Assembly: GCF_003402535.2 (NCBI RefSeq)
Contig: NZ_AP025171.1
Location: 558,001-622,000, forward strand
DNA from: Cupriavidus sp. P-10
Lineage (GTDB): Bacteria > Pseudomonadota > Gammaproteobacteria > Burkholderiales > Burkholderiaceae
Length of the DNA: 64,000 bases
Direction of reading: 5' to 3'
Each line of letters starts with the position of its first letter. Within the stretch, counting starts at the first letter, position 1. Position numbers and translations under genes: made by a program. This document shows positions 1-8,434 of this stretch, in pieces. Under the pieces are notes generated by a model. It worked only from the letters and a program-made list of their open reading frames with translations. It ran no database searches and was not told the origin of the DNA.

Positions 1-1275
1 GACATTTCGTCGCTGGTGGGCAAGGTGGACATCCGCAAGCTCGAGGACTTCCCGCAGGACGACCCGGATGCGTACTCGTATTCCGGCGGCCTGTGCCTGG
101 CTAACCGCGGCCTGCTCGAGTTCGTCGAAATGTTCAAGGCGCCAATCAAGGTGCTGCACCCGCTGCTGACCGCAACGCAGGAAGGCAACTACAAGGGCAC
201 CGAAGGCTTCGGCGCGATTCCGTTCGACGGCATCATCCTGGCGCACTCGAACGAGGCGGAGTGGACGACCTTCAAGTCGGACAAGAACAACGAGGCATTC
301 CTGGACCGTATCTACATCGTCAAGGTGCCGTACGTGCTGCGCGTGTCCGACGAGGTGAAGATCTACGACAAGCTGCTGCGCTGCAGTTCGCTGTCGGCCG
401 CGCCGTGCGCGCCGAACACGCTGAAGATGATGGCGCAGTTCGCGGTGCTGACCCGCATCAAGGAGCCCGAGAACTCCAACGTCTTTTCGAAGATGCGCGT
501 CTATGACGGCGAAAGCCTGAAGGACGTGGACCCGAAGGCAAAGTCGTACCAGGAGTACCGCGACTACGCCGGCATTGACGAGGGCATGAACGGGCTGTCG
601 ACGCGCTTTGCGTTCAAGGTCCTGTCCAAGGTCTTCAACTTCGACAACACCGAAGTGGCGGCCAACCCGGTGCATCTGCTGTATGTGCTCGAGCAGCAGA
701 TCGAGCGCGAACAGTTCCCGCCGGAACAGGAAGCCAAGCTGCTGGCGCACATCAAGGAGTATCTGACCACGCCGTTCGTGGAGTTTATTGGCAAGGAGAT
801 CCAGACCGCTTACCTGGAGTCGTACTCCGAGTATGGCCAGAACATCTTCGATCGCTATGTGGTGTTCGCCGACCTGTGGATCCAGGACCAGGAGTACCGT
901 GATCCCAACACCGGCGAAATCCTCGATCGCAACGCGCTGAACGACGAACTGGAGAAGGTGGAAAAGCCCGCGGGTATTTCCAACCCGAAGGACTTCCGCA
1001 ACGAGATCGTCAATTTCGTGCTGCGCGCGCGGGCTAACAACAGCGGCAAGAACCCGGTGTGGACCAGCTATGAAAAGCTGCGGATGGTGATCGAGAAGCG
1101 TATGTTCTCCACCACGGAGGACCTGCTCCCGGTGATCTCGTTCAACGCCAAGTCTTCTCGCGAAGACCAGGACAAGCACGAGAACTTCGTCAACCGCATG
1201 GTCGAGAAGGGGTACACGCCCAAGCAAGTGAGACTTCTGGTGGAGTGGTATCTGCGCGTAAGAAAATCATCGTAA
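1..1275 (+). CDS. prkA: PrkA-family serine protein kinase, C-terminal part (5' end outside window)
   Basis: The reading frame is open from base 1, so the gene starts upstream. About 424 C-terminal residues of a roughly 640-residue protein are present; the missing part would hold most of the AAA ATPase-like domain. What is visible is the end of the ATPase-like core (GFGAIPFDGIILAHSNEAEW, FLDRIYIVKVPY) and the C-terminal PrkA kinase-like domain, ending VEWYLRVRKSS. PrkA/YeaG is a cytoplasmic Ser/Thr kinase used in nitrogen-starvation, stress and sporulation responses. It is followed after 37 bp by a DUF444 gene and then a SpoVR gene, the same order as yeaG-yeaH (with ycgB) in enterobacteria, which makes the call secure. 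The GTG at position 16 is internal and not the start. Confidence 0.95.
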   Translation, partial: DISSLVGKVDIRKLEDFPQDDPDAYSYSGGLCLANRGLLEFVEMFKAPIKVLHPLLTATQEGNYKGTEGFGAIPFDGIILAHSNEAEWTTFKSDKNNEAFLDRIYIVKVPYVLRVSDEVKIYDKLLRCSSLSAAPCAPNTLKMMAQFAVLTRIKEPENSNVFSKMRVYDGESLKDVDPKAKSYQEYRDYAGIDEGMNGLSTRFAFKVLSKVFNFDNTEVAANPVHLLYVLEQQIEREQFPPEQEAKLLAHIKEYLTTPFVEFIGKEIQTAYLESYSEYGQNIFDRYVVFADLWIQDQEYRDPNTGEILDRNALNDELEKVEKPAGISNPKDFRNEIVNFVLRARANNSGKNPVWTSYEKLRMVIEKRMFSTTEDLLPVISFNAKSSREDQDKHENFVNRMVEKGYTPKQVRLLVEWYLRVRKSS

Positions 1276-1312
1276 CGGCGCCGCGGAAGCAGTCTCTCAA
1301 CGAGGGCAACTT

Positions 1313-2575
1313 ATGGCTACGGTCATCGATCGGCGCGAGAACGGCGGCAACAAGAGTGCCGTCAATCAGCAACGCTTCATCAAACGCTACCGCGAACAGA
1401 TACGGCAGGCGGTGGCAAAGGCGGTGTCCGGCCGGAAGATCATGGACATCGAGCAGAGTGGCCAGGTGTCCATTCCGGTCAAGGACATCTCCGAACCGAT
1501 TTTCCACCACGGCCAGGGCGGGCGGCGCGAGTGGATCCACCCTGGCAACAAGAAGTTCGTCAAGGGGGATTCCTTCGACCGCCAGCAGCAGGGCGGTGGC
1601 GGGACCGGTTCGCGGGCCAGCGACAGCGGCGAGGGCGAGGACGATTTCGTCTTCACGCTGTCGCGCGAGGATTTCCTGAACTTCTTCTTCGAGGACATGG
1701 CGCTGCCGGACCTGGCCAAGCGCCACCTCGCCAAGATCGCCGAGGTGCGCAAGGTGCGCGCCGGCTATTCCATCGACGGCACACCGTCCAACCTGTCGAT
1801 CCTGCGCACCATGCGCAGCTCGATCGGGCGGCGCATCGCCCTGTCCAGCCCTTACCAGAAGCGCCTGCGCGAGCTGGAGCTGGAGTATGCCGAGGCGCTG
1901 GAAAAAGACGGCCCCTACGCCGAAGGCACGCTCGAGCTGATGGAGAAGATGCGGCACCTGCGTGCCTGCATCGACCGCGTGCCTTTTATCGAGAAGCTCG
2001 ACCTGCGCTACAACAACCGCGTGCTGAAGAAGCGCCCGCAGGCCCAGGCGGTGATGTTCTGCCTGATGGACGTGTCCGGCTCGATGGACGAGAGCCGCAA
2101 GGACCTGGCCAAGCGCTTCTTCATGCTGCTGTACCTGTTCCTGAAGCGCAACTACGAGCGCATCGACGTGGTGTTCATCCGGCATCACACCGTGGCCAAG
2201 GAAGTCGAAGAGGAAGACTTCTTCCACTCGCGCGAGTCCGGTGGTACCGTGGTGTCCAGCGCGCTGAAGCTGATGGTGGAGGTGGTCCATGACCGGTATC
2301 CGCCAAGCCAGTGGAACATCTACTGTGCGCAGGCCTCCGACGGCGACAACTGGGCTGGCGACTCCGAGCTGTGCGGACGCCTGTTGCGCGAGTCGATCCT
2401 GCCGCTGGTGCAGTACTACGCATACGTGGAGGTGGCGTCCGAGGAACCGCAGAACCTCTGGGAAGAGTACCTGACGGTCAAGAACCAGTTCGACCACTTT
2501 GCGATGCAGCGCATCATCGGCGCGGACGAGATCTACCCGGTGCTGCACGACCTGTTCCAGAAGCGCGCGGCCTAG
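1313..2575 (+). CDS. DUF444 (YeaH/YhbH) family protein
   Basis: A protein of 420 residues, the normal length for YeaH/YhbH. The N-terminus (MATVIDRRENGGNKSAVNQQ), the Gly-rich linker near residues 80-100 and the C-terminal core are typical. A von Willebrand-A-like metal site, DVSGS, is seen at D253-S257 (MDVSGSMDES). ATG 1313 is preceded by GAGGG six bases upstream. The family is cytoplasmic and works with the PrkA kinase in stress adaptation; its biochemical role is not established. It lies 37 bp after prkA and 152 bp before the SpoVR gene, all on one strand, so co-transcription is likely. Confidence 0.93.
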   Translation: MATVIDRRENGGNKSAVNQQRFIKRYREQIRQAVAKAVSGRKIMDIEQSGQVSIPVKDISEPIFHHGQGGRREWIHPGNKKFVKGDSFDRQQQGGGGTGSRASDSGEGEDDFVFTLSREDFLNFFFEDMALPDLAKRHLAKIAEVRKVRAGYSIDGTPSNLSILRTMRSSIGRRIALSSPYQKRLRELELEYAEALEKDGPYAEGTLELMEKMRHLRACIDRVPFIEKLDLRYNNRVLKKRPQAQAVMFCLMDVSGSMDESRKDLAKRFFMLLYLFLKRNYERIDVVFIRHHTVAKEVEEEDFFHSRESGGTVVSSALKLMVEVVHDRYPPSQWNIYCAQASDGDNWAGDSELCGRLLRESILPLVQYYAYVEVASEEPQNLWEEYLTVKNQFDHFAMQRIIGADEIYPVLHDLFQKRAA

Positions 2576-2727
2576 GTCGACGCGCGGCCGGCGCTACGGA
2601 AACACCGAACGGGCCCGATGCTGAAGGCCCGCAGTGATGGCAGTGGCAAGTGAACGCGGACCACGCGGCGCGGCAGCTCGCACGCCCGCGGGGTCGGGGC
2701 GGGCCTTGCCCGCAACAAGGGGCGAAG

Positions 2728-4278
2728 ATGGCTTATCTCTCCACGGGTTCGGAATGGACCTTCGAGCTGATCAACCGGTATGACCGCGAGATCGCCCGCA
2801 TCGCCGGCGAATTCGGGCTGGATACCTACCCCAACCAGATCGAGATCATCACGGCCGAGCAGATGCTGGACGCCTACGCGTCGGCGGGTTTGCCGGTGGG
2901 ATACAACCACTGGTCGTATGGCAAGCATTTCCTGGCGTCCGAGCGCAGCTACCAGCGCGGCCACATGGGGCTGGCCTACGAGATCGTCATCAACTCCAAT
3001 CCCTGCATCGCCTACCTGATGGAGGAGAACACGATGCCGATGCAGGCGCTGACGATCGCGCATGCCTGCTACGGCCACAACGCGTTCTTCAAGGGCAACT
3101 ACCTGTTCCGCACCTGGACCAACGCTGACGCCATCGTCGACTACCTGCTGTTCGCCAAGAACTACGTGGCCGAGTGCGAGCAACGCTACGGCGAGCAGGA
3201 GGTGGAGGCGCTGCTCGACTCCTGCCACGCGTTGCAGAACTATGGCGTCGACCGCTACAAGCGGCCCAAGAAGCTCTCCATCACCGAAGAAAAGGCGCGC
3301 CAGGCCGATCGGGAGAACTACCTGCAGATGCAGGTCAACGACCTGTGGCGCACGCTGCCCAAGCATCGCCAGCATGCGCTGACCGCCGACGACGAGTCGC
3401 ATGAGCCGGAAATTGCGTTTCCGCCCGAGCCGCAGGAGAACCTGCTGTATTTCATCGAAAAGAACGCGCCCAAGCTCGCGCCGTGGCAGCGCGAGATCGT
3501 GCGCATCGTGCGCAAGATCGCGCAGTATTTCTACCCGCAGCGGCAGACCAAGGTGATGAACGAGGGCTGGGCCACGTTCTGGCACTACACCATCCTGCAC
3601 CAGCTCTACGAGGAAAAGCTGGTCAATGACGCCTTCATGATGGAGCTGCTGCAGGCGCACACCAACGTGATCTACCAGCCGCCGTACCATAGCCCGTACT
3701 ACAGCGGGCTGAACCCGTACACGGTCGGCTTCCTGATCTTCCAGGACCTGCGCCGCATGTGCGAGAACCCGACCGACGAGGACTACCGCTGGGCGCCGGA
3801 GTTCGCCGGCAGCGACTGGCGCACGACGCTGGACTTTGCGATGCGCAACTTCAAGGACGAGAGCTTCCTGCTGCAGTTCCTGTCGCCGCGCGTGATCCGC
3901 GAACTGAAGCTGTTCTCGGTGCTCGACGACGACCGCGAGGGCAAGCTGCGCGTCACCGCCATCCACGACGACGAGGGCTATCGCGGGATCCGCCAGCTGA
4001 TGGCTGCGCAATATGACCTGTCGACCATGGAGCCCAATATCCAGGTGACCAATGTCGATATCGGCGGCGACCGCTCGCTGACGCTGCGCCACCTGCAGAA
4101 CGACCGCCGGCCGCTGGCGCACAACTTCGACGAGGTGGTGCGGCACGTGACGCGGCTGTGGGGCTTTACCGTACGGCTGGAAGTGGCCTATGAAGACGGG
4201 CGCACCGAACTCAAGTACGAGTGCAAGCCGGAACGCCGGCACCGCAAGCCGCACGGCGGCCTGAGCCTGGCCGCCTGA
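2728..4278 (+). CDS. SpoVR family protein (YcgB-like)
   Basis: A protein of 516 residues from ATG 2728, which follows AAGGGGCGAAG, a good ribosome site. A longer frame from GTG 2650 would add 26 Pro/Arg-rich residues with no family resemblance, so it was not used. The start (MAYLSTGSEWTFELINRYDR) and the conserved stretches LPVGYNHWSYGKHF, QALTIAHACYGHNAFFKGN, MNEGWATFWHY and NPYTVGFLIF identify the SpoVR/YcgB family. Several conserved His and Glu residues (H-x-x-Y-G-H, N-E-G-W) suggest a metal site, but no activity is proven for the family. It is the third gene of the prkA-DUF444-spoVR stress module. Confidence 0.93.
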   Translation: MAYLSTGSEWTFELINRYDREIARIAGEFGLDTYPNQIEIITAEQMLDAYASAGLPVGYNHWSYGKHFLASERSYQRGHMGLAYEIVINSNPCIAYLMEENTMPMQALTIAHACYGHNAFFKGNYLFRTWTNADAIVDYLLFAKNYVAECEQRYGEQEVEALLDSCHALQNYGVDRYKRPKKLSITEEKARQADRENYLQMQVNDLWRTLPKHRQHALTADDESHEPEIAFPPEPQENLLYFIEKNAPKLAPWQREIVRIVRKIAQYFYPQRQTKVMNEGWATFWHYTILHQLYEEKLVNDAFMMELLQAHTNVIYQPPYHSPYYSGLNPYTVGFLIFQDLRRMCENPTDEDYRWAPEFAGSDWRTTLDFAMRNFKDESFLLQFLSPRVIRELKLFSVLDDDREGKLRVTAIHDDEGYRGIRQLMAAQYDLSTMEPNIQVTNVDIGGDRSLTLRHLQNDRRPLAHNFDEVVRHVTRLWGFTVRLEVAYEDGRTELKYECKPERRHRKPHGGLSLAA

Positions 4279-4354
4279 TCCCTCGCTGTGCTTGCCGCGC
4301 GCGTTGCCTGAGGCTTCTTCAGGCAGCGGGCGCGCGCTTACGCCCCCACTCCCG

Positions 4355-4378
4355 CACTCTCACTCCCACTCTCACTCG
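4355..4378. repeat. Hexanucleotide tandem repeat (CACTCN)4 at a stop codon
   Basis: Four consecutive 6-bp units, CACTCT, CACTCC, CACTCT and CACTCG, lie between the convergent SpoVR gene and the acyl-CoA dehydrogenase gene. They cover the TGA stop of the latter (complement of 4372-4374). Gain or loss of whole units would leave the frame intact but could move the end of the protein. Confidence 0.6.
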
Positions 4379-5367
4379 CACCATCCGCGCACCAGTTCGA
4401 CCGCGGGGCTGTCCGTGCCGGCGAACACCGCCTCGCCCAGCACGCGGCTCCACCAGCGCTCCGACCCGTCCGCCACGCGCCAGGCATGCAGCCGGCGCGT
4501 GTAGAGCTGCAGGTCGTATTCCTCCGTGATCCCGATTGCGCCATGCACCGCATGGGCGATGGCCGCCACTGGCGTGACGGCATCGCTGGCGCGCAGCTTG
4601 CCGATCGCGGCGCGCAGGCGGTCGGGCTCTCCGGTGCTGCTGTCGCAAGCGAGCTGCGCCGCCACGCGCGCCGCCGCCACGTGCTCGGCCATTTCGCTGA
4701 CCTGGTGCTGGATCGCCTGGAACTTGCCGATGGCGCGGCCGAACTGCTGGCGGTCGTTGGCGTACTGCAGTGTCAGGTCGAGCACCCGCGACAGCGCCCC
4801 GGCCAGCTGGACGGCGTGCAGGCAGGCGCCGAGGGTGCGCAGCGTGCCGGGCGGCAGGCGGAACGCAGCCGGCGCGGCGGCGTCCGGGCGCGGCAGGCGC
4901 AGGGTCAGGTCGGCGTGCGCGCCGGTGGGCTCGGCGCGCGCGTCGGCCGCCGGCAGCAGCAGGCAACGTTCGCCGTCCTGCAGCAGGAACCACTGGGCAT
5001 GGCGCGCATCGGCGACAAGGGCGGCGGGCGCGCCGTCGTCGAATCCCGCCAGCGCGATCGGTCCGTCGGGCAGGGCGATGCCATGCGCGTGCAGCACGGC
5101 GCGGGCGAAGATGGTTTGTGCCAGCGGCAGCGGCAGGACATGGCGGCCAGTGACGAACAGCACCGGCGCCAGCTCAGGCAGCGGCAGCGCGGCGCCGCCG
5201 GCGGCCTCGGGCAGCAGGCAGTCGGCAAAGCCGCTGTCGCGCAACGACTGCCACAGGGCTTGCCATGCGGCGCGGGGATCGGCCTGCTGTTCCAGCGCGC
5301 GGATCGTGGCGGGCGTGCAGCAATCGCGCAGCAGCGCGTCGAGGGCGTCGGAGTAAGCGTTATGCAT
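4372..5367 (-). CDS. Acyl-CoA dehydrogenase, partner (beta-type) subunit
   Basis: A protein of 331 residues from the ATG at 5367 (MHNAYSDALDALLRD). It is shorter than the usual 380 or so. The C-terminal helical domain is recognisable: YANDRQQFGRAIGKFQAIQH with the conserved R-Q-F-G, then HAVHGAIGITEEYDLQ. The N-terminal half is weak, with poor conservation of the substrate and FAD loops, and the C-terminus lacks the Y-E-G-T/S-x-E-I-Q segment that carries the usual catalytic Glu. It lies 44 bp after a second, fuller acyl-CoA dehydrogenase gene. Such unequal pairs form alpha2-beta2 acyl-CoA dehydrogenases in steroid side-chain catabolism; that this pair does the same is inference. Substrate unknown. 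Confidence 0.85.
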   Translation of the reverse strand: MHNAYSDALDALLRDCCTPATIRALEQQADPRAAWQALWQSLRDSGFADCLLPEAAGGAALPLPELAPVLFVTGRHVLPLPLAQTIFARAVLHAHGIALPDGPIALAGFDDGAPAALVADARHAQWFLLQDGERCLLLPAADARAEPTGAHADLTLRLPRPDAAAPAAFRLPPGTLRTLGACLHAVQLAGALSRVLDLTLQYANDRQQFGRAIGKFQAIQHQVSEMAEHVAAARVAAQLACDSSTGEPDRLRAAIGKLRASDAVTPVAAIAHAVHGAIGITEEYDLQLYTRRLHAWRVADGSERWWSRVLGEAVFAGTDSPAVELVRGWCE

Positions 5368-5411
5368 GATGGATCTCGTCGGGGTGCAGGGCGTCGGGAC
5401 GGTGCAGCGCT

Positions 5412-6572
5412 TCAGCGCAGGCCGAGACCGCGCGCGATCATGCCGCGCAGGATTTCGCGCGTGCCGCCGCGCAGCGAGTACGACGGGGCGATCTGCGTGA
5501 CGTAGGCCAGCGTGCGGTACAGCGCGCCGTCGGCGGCCAGTGCCGGTTCGTCGCCCAGCGCCGCTTCTACCAGCGCCGGGATCGATTGCTCGAAGGTCGT
5601 GCCCAGGTCCTTGACCAGCGCGGCTTCGACCACCGGACTGGCGCCGGCCGCCAGGCGCGCGGTCACCGCCAGCGACATCGCGCGCAGCACCGCCAGATGC
5701 CCGGCCAGGCGGCCCGCGGTCACCGTGTCGCACCGCGCCGGCGGCAGGCGGCGCATGGCGTCAAGCCAGGTATCGAGCAGCACCACGCTGGAGTACAGCC
5801 GTTCCGGGCCGCTGCGCTCGAACGCGAGTTCGGCGTTGACCTGCTCCCAGCCGCTGCCTTCGTGGCCCACCAGCGCATCCGGTGCCAGCGCGACCTCGTC
5901 GAAGGTGACCTCGGAGAAGTGCGCATCGCCTGCCAGGTCGTGGATCGGACGCACCGAGACGCCGGGCGCGTGCAGGTTGACGATGAACTGCGACAGGCCC
6001 CCCTGGCGGTCCTGCGGCGTGCCCGAGGTGCGCACCAGCGCGATCATGAAGTGGCAGCGGTCGGCGTTGGTCGTCCAGATCTTGCGGCCGGTCAGGCGCC
6101 AGGAGCCATCGGGCTGGCGCACCGCGCGTGTCGTGACGCTGGCGAGGTCGGAGCCGGAGTTCGGCTCGCTCATGCCGATGCAGAAGAACGCTTCGCCACG
6201 GCAGATCGCGGGCAGGTAGCGCGCTTTCTGCGCATCGCTGCCGTAGCGCAGGATCAGCGGGCCGCTTTGCCGGTCGGCGATCCAGTGCGCCGATACCGGC
6301 GCGCCGCGGGCCAGCAACTCCTCCACCAGCACGAAGCGCGAGTAGGGATCGAGGCCGGCGCCGCCGTATTGCGGCGGCAGCGTGATGCCGACCCAGCCGC
6401 GCGCGGCCAGTGCGCGGCTGAACGCCGCATCGAACCCCATCCACGAGCGCGCACGGGTTTCCGGCGGCAGGGCGGGCAGGTGCTCGTCAAGAAAAGCGCG
6501 TACCTCGGCGCGGAACGCGAGCGCGTGCGGCGGCAGGGGCGTCAGGTCGAAGGTGGAAAGCAGGGCAGTCAC
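5412..6572 (-). CDS. Acyl-CoA dehydrogenase, main subunit of a tandem pair
   Basis: A protein of 386 residues if GTG 6572 is the start; an AGGAC six bases upstream supports it. The frame can be extended to GTG 6596 (eight more residues). Family hallmarks are LPPQYGGAGLDPYSRFVLVE near residue 70, the FAD-loop motif CIGMSEPNSGSDLASVTTRA, the WTTNADRCHFMI stretch and the C-terminal GGTREILRGMIARGLGL. The position normally holding the catalytic Glu in Y-E-G is replaced by Gly (RGGTREI), so the base must come from elsewhere, as in some other subfamilies. It is transcribed toward the smaller acyl-CoA dehydrogenase gene 44 bp downstream. A long inverted repeat lies about 110 bp upstream of the start. 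Confidence 0.9.
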   Translation of the reverse strand: MTALLSTFDLTPLPPHALAFRAEVRAFLDEHLPALPPETRARSWMGFDAAFSRALAARGWVGITLPPQYGGAGLDPYSRFVLVEELLARGAPVSAHWIADRQSGPLILRYGSDAQKARYLPAICRGEAFFCIGMSEPNSGSDLASVTTRAVRQPDGSWRLTGRKIWTTNADRCHFMIALVRTSGTPQDRQGGLSQFIVNLHAPGVSVRPIHDLAGDAHFSEVTFDEVALAPDALVGHEGSGWEQVNAELAFERSGPERLYSSVVLLDTWLDAMRRLPPARCDTVTAGRLAGHLAVLRAMSLAVTARLAAGASPVVEAALVKDLGTTFEQSIPALVEAALGDEPALAADGALYRTLAYVTQIAPSYSLRGGTREILRGMIARGLGLR

Positions 6573-6684
6573 GGTGAAGTCCTGTAGCTGTGGCACGCGA
6601 GCCCGGCGGAACGCGGCGGCTACTGCCTTGCATTCCGGATGGCTCAGGGTGGGGCACAGCGTAGTTCACGCGTGGAGCGCCAGT

Positions 6685-6726
6685 CCAATATCGATTTATT
6701 GCGAAGCGATACCGATTCGATATTGG
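6685..6726. promoter_or_regulatory. Long inverted repeat upstream of the acyl-CoA dehydrogenase pair (candidate operator)
   Basis: Two perfect 10-bp arms, CCAATATCGA (6685-6694) and TCGATATTGG (6717-6726), flank a 22-base centre that contains GCGAAGCGATACC. The element is AT-rich in a GC-rich setting. It sits between the stop of the LuxR-type regulator gene (6775) and the start of the acyl-CoA dehydrogenase pair (6572), all on the minus strand. A binding site for that regulator or for a dimeric repressor is the natural reading, but this is inference. Confidence 0.55.
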
Positions 6727-6774
6727 CGCAGAGTGGCGCCCCGGACGGGGCGCTCCGGACCTGATGCCCTGGCG

Positions 6775-7968
6775 TCAGGCCGTTCCCGAACGCGACGGGC
6801 GCGGCCGGACGGCCGAGGTCACTCCGGTGCGCTCGAGGTTGACGCCCGGCAGCAGGTGCAGCAGGCGCACCAGTTCGGACTGGCGATGCGTGCCGGTCTT
6901 GCGCAGCGTATCGCGGATATGCACGCGCACCGTATGCGGCGACAGGAACTCGCGCTCGGCGATTTCATTCAGCGTCTCGCCGGCGGCGAGCCGGATGGCG
7001 ATGATGCTCTCCTTGCGCGACAGACCGAACAGCGAAGTCAGCACGCCCGCATCGAGCACCGAGCGCGACTCTGAATTGCCGAACAACATCATCGCGGCCG
7101 GCAATTGCCACGGCCCTTCCACTGGCTGGCGCGAGACCAGCGGCGTGACGATGATCGGTACCGGCTGCCCGCCGGAGGTGATGTGCATCCATGAGCCGGA
7201 CGCGGCCTCGGCGCCGCGGCCGCGCACGGCGCCGTCCAGCAGCGTGCGCAGCACGGCCTGCAGCGTGTCGCTGTGGGCGCGCAGCACGCCGTCCTGCAGC
7301 GACAGGTGGCTGTCGGCCTGCACCAGCGCCTCGGCCCAGCTGTTGGCGTAGCGCACGCGCAGGTCGGCCTGCAGCACCATCACGCCAAAGTCCAGCGTGT
7401 CGAGGCCGGCCAGGCCAAGGCTGGCCAGCCCGCTCAGTTCGAAATTGCGCTGCTGCATGCGCGCGGCGCGCACCCAGTGCGGCATGACGTGGGCCAGGCG
7501 CCGCTCGCGCTGGCCGGCGCTGATGCTGCCCGCGCTGGTGCCGCTCATCAGCACGCAGATTTCGGCGTTCTCGATCAGGCGGACGCCTTGTTCGAGTCCG
7601 CTGCAAGCCAGCATGGCCGCCGAACTCGCGACCACGGCGCCATCGTGCGAGGCAGCATGCATGGGCGTGCAGTCGGGACTGTCAGGCGTGTCGGCCGGCG
7701 CGCAGCAGGGGCCGGCGTGGGGCAGGTCGAGCGGACTGGGCAGCCATTCGGGAACGCTTGCGCCGCTGGTGAAGCATCCGTGGGGCGTGACGCCCAGGCG
7801 TGCATGGCCCGCGAGCTTGTCCCAGATGAGGTAACGCGGGCTGCCGGTGGAGGTGTACCGGGAAAAGAGGTCCAGGGCCGCGGGCATTGCCGCAACGTCC
7901 AGCGCGGACTCGTAGATGGAGTCGACCAGACGATGGAAATCCTCGTCCGCAGTCGGGTGTTCGCCCAT
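6775..7968 (-). CDS. LuxR-family transcriptional regulator
   Basis: A protein of 397 residues from ATG 7968 (MGEHPTADEDFHRLVDSIYE), which follows GGGGGA nine bases upstream; an in-frame GTG at 8013 would add 15 residues. The C-terminal 65 residues form a LuxR/GerE helix-turn-helix: LSRKESIIAIRLAAGETLNE, then IAEREFLSPHTVRVHIRDTL. The N-terminal 320 residues have a middle PAS-like stretch (LDTLDFGVMVLQADLRVRYA) but no receiver Asp pattern, so this is not a response regulator. It lies upstream of, and on the same strand as, the acyl-CoA dehydrogenase pair and is its likely regulator. An AT-rich palindrome at 8127-8142 lies in its own upstream region. Confidence 0.87.
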   Translation of the reverse strand: MGEHPTADEDFHRLVDSIYESALDVAAMPAALDLFSRYTSTGSPRYLIWDKLAGHARLGVTPHGCFTSGASVPEWLPSPLDLPHAGPCCAPADTPDSPDCTPMHAASHDGAVVASSAAMLACSGLEQGVRLIENAEICVLMSGTSAGSISAGQRERRLAHVMPHWVRAARMQQRNFELSGLASLGLAGLDTLDFGVMVLQADLRVRYANSWAEALVQADSHLSLQDGVLRAHSDTLQAVLRTLLDGAVRGRGAEAASGSWMHITSGGQPVPIIVTPLVSRQPVEGPWQLPAAMMLFGNSESRSVLDAGVLTSLFGLSRKESIIAIRLAAGETLNEIAEREFLSPHTVRVHIRDTLRKTGTHRQSELVRLLHLLPGVNLERTGVTSAVRPRPSRSGTA

Positions 7969-8434
7969 GTTCACATTTCCCCCGGTGGCAAACGCCTCTT
8001 GCTTCGTGCCCACGGCAAATGGCCACGTTCTTTTGTGTTATCGCCGCTCTGGCGTTCGAATATGCGCCGATACGGTCATCGCAGCGATCCCGCCATATTC
8101 CGGTAGGCTGCATAAAACAATGATGCCAAACAATAATGTTTGTTTAATGCCCCATGGCGGGAGGGAAAACACCGATTGCAGGCGTTAGCCTCGGCCTGCT
8201 GGCGAGGGAATTGCTGCGCTGCAGCGTACTGGCGCCGCCAGCGCGGCCGCCTCTTTGGGGCGTGATGCGAATCCGCGTGACGAAAACGTCAAATTTTTCA
8301 GCGCTGAAATAGCCCGGAGCGTGTCACGCACGCCACACCTGTCCGAAATATTTGGGACATAAAGACCCTGTAATCAGGTCGGAAAATGGCTTCCGTACCC
8401 ATTTCTGCGAACGTCTGCGAAGGTGGGCACGCGA
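7969..8434. other. Intergenic region between LuxR regulator and MscS channel
   Basis: About 466 bases without a convincing gene. It must hold the promoter of the LuxR regulator (minus strand) and the 3' end of the MscS transcript. Visible structures are the AT-rich palindrome at 8127-8142 and a perfect 14-base self-complementary stretch, TTTCAGCGCTGAAA, at 8296-8309. Read on the minus strand, the latter is followed by AATTTG and could be a weak terminator for the channel gene. Short frames here do not resemble any family. Confidence 0.5.
8127..8142. promoter_or_regulatory. Palindrome CAAACA-N4-TGTTTG upstream of the LuxR regulator
   Basis: Perfect 6-bp arms with a 4-base spacer (CAAACAATAATGTTTG), in an AT-rich stretch about 160 bases upstream of the regulator start at 7968. 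It may be an autoregulatory or upstream-activator site; no regulator can be assigned. Confidence 0.4.

Noticed and set aside
2572..4254. A 560-residue minus-strand frame
   Set aside because: Antisense to the SpoVR gene, with no recognisable domain.
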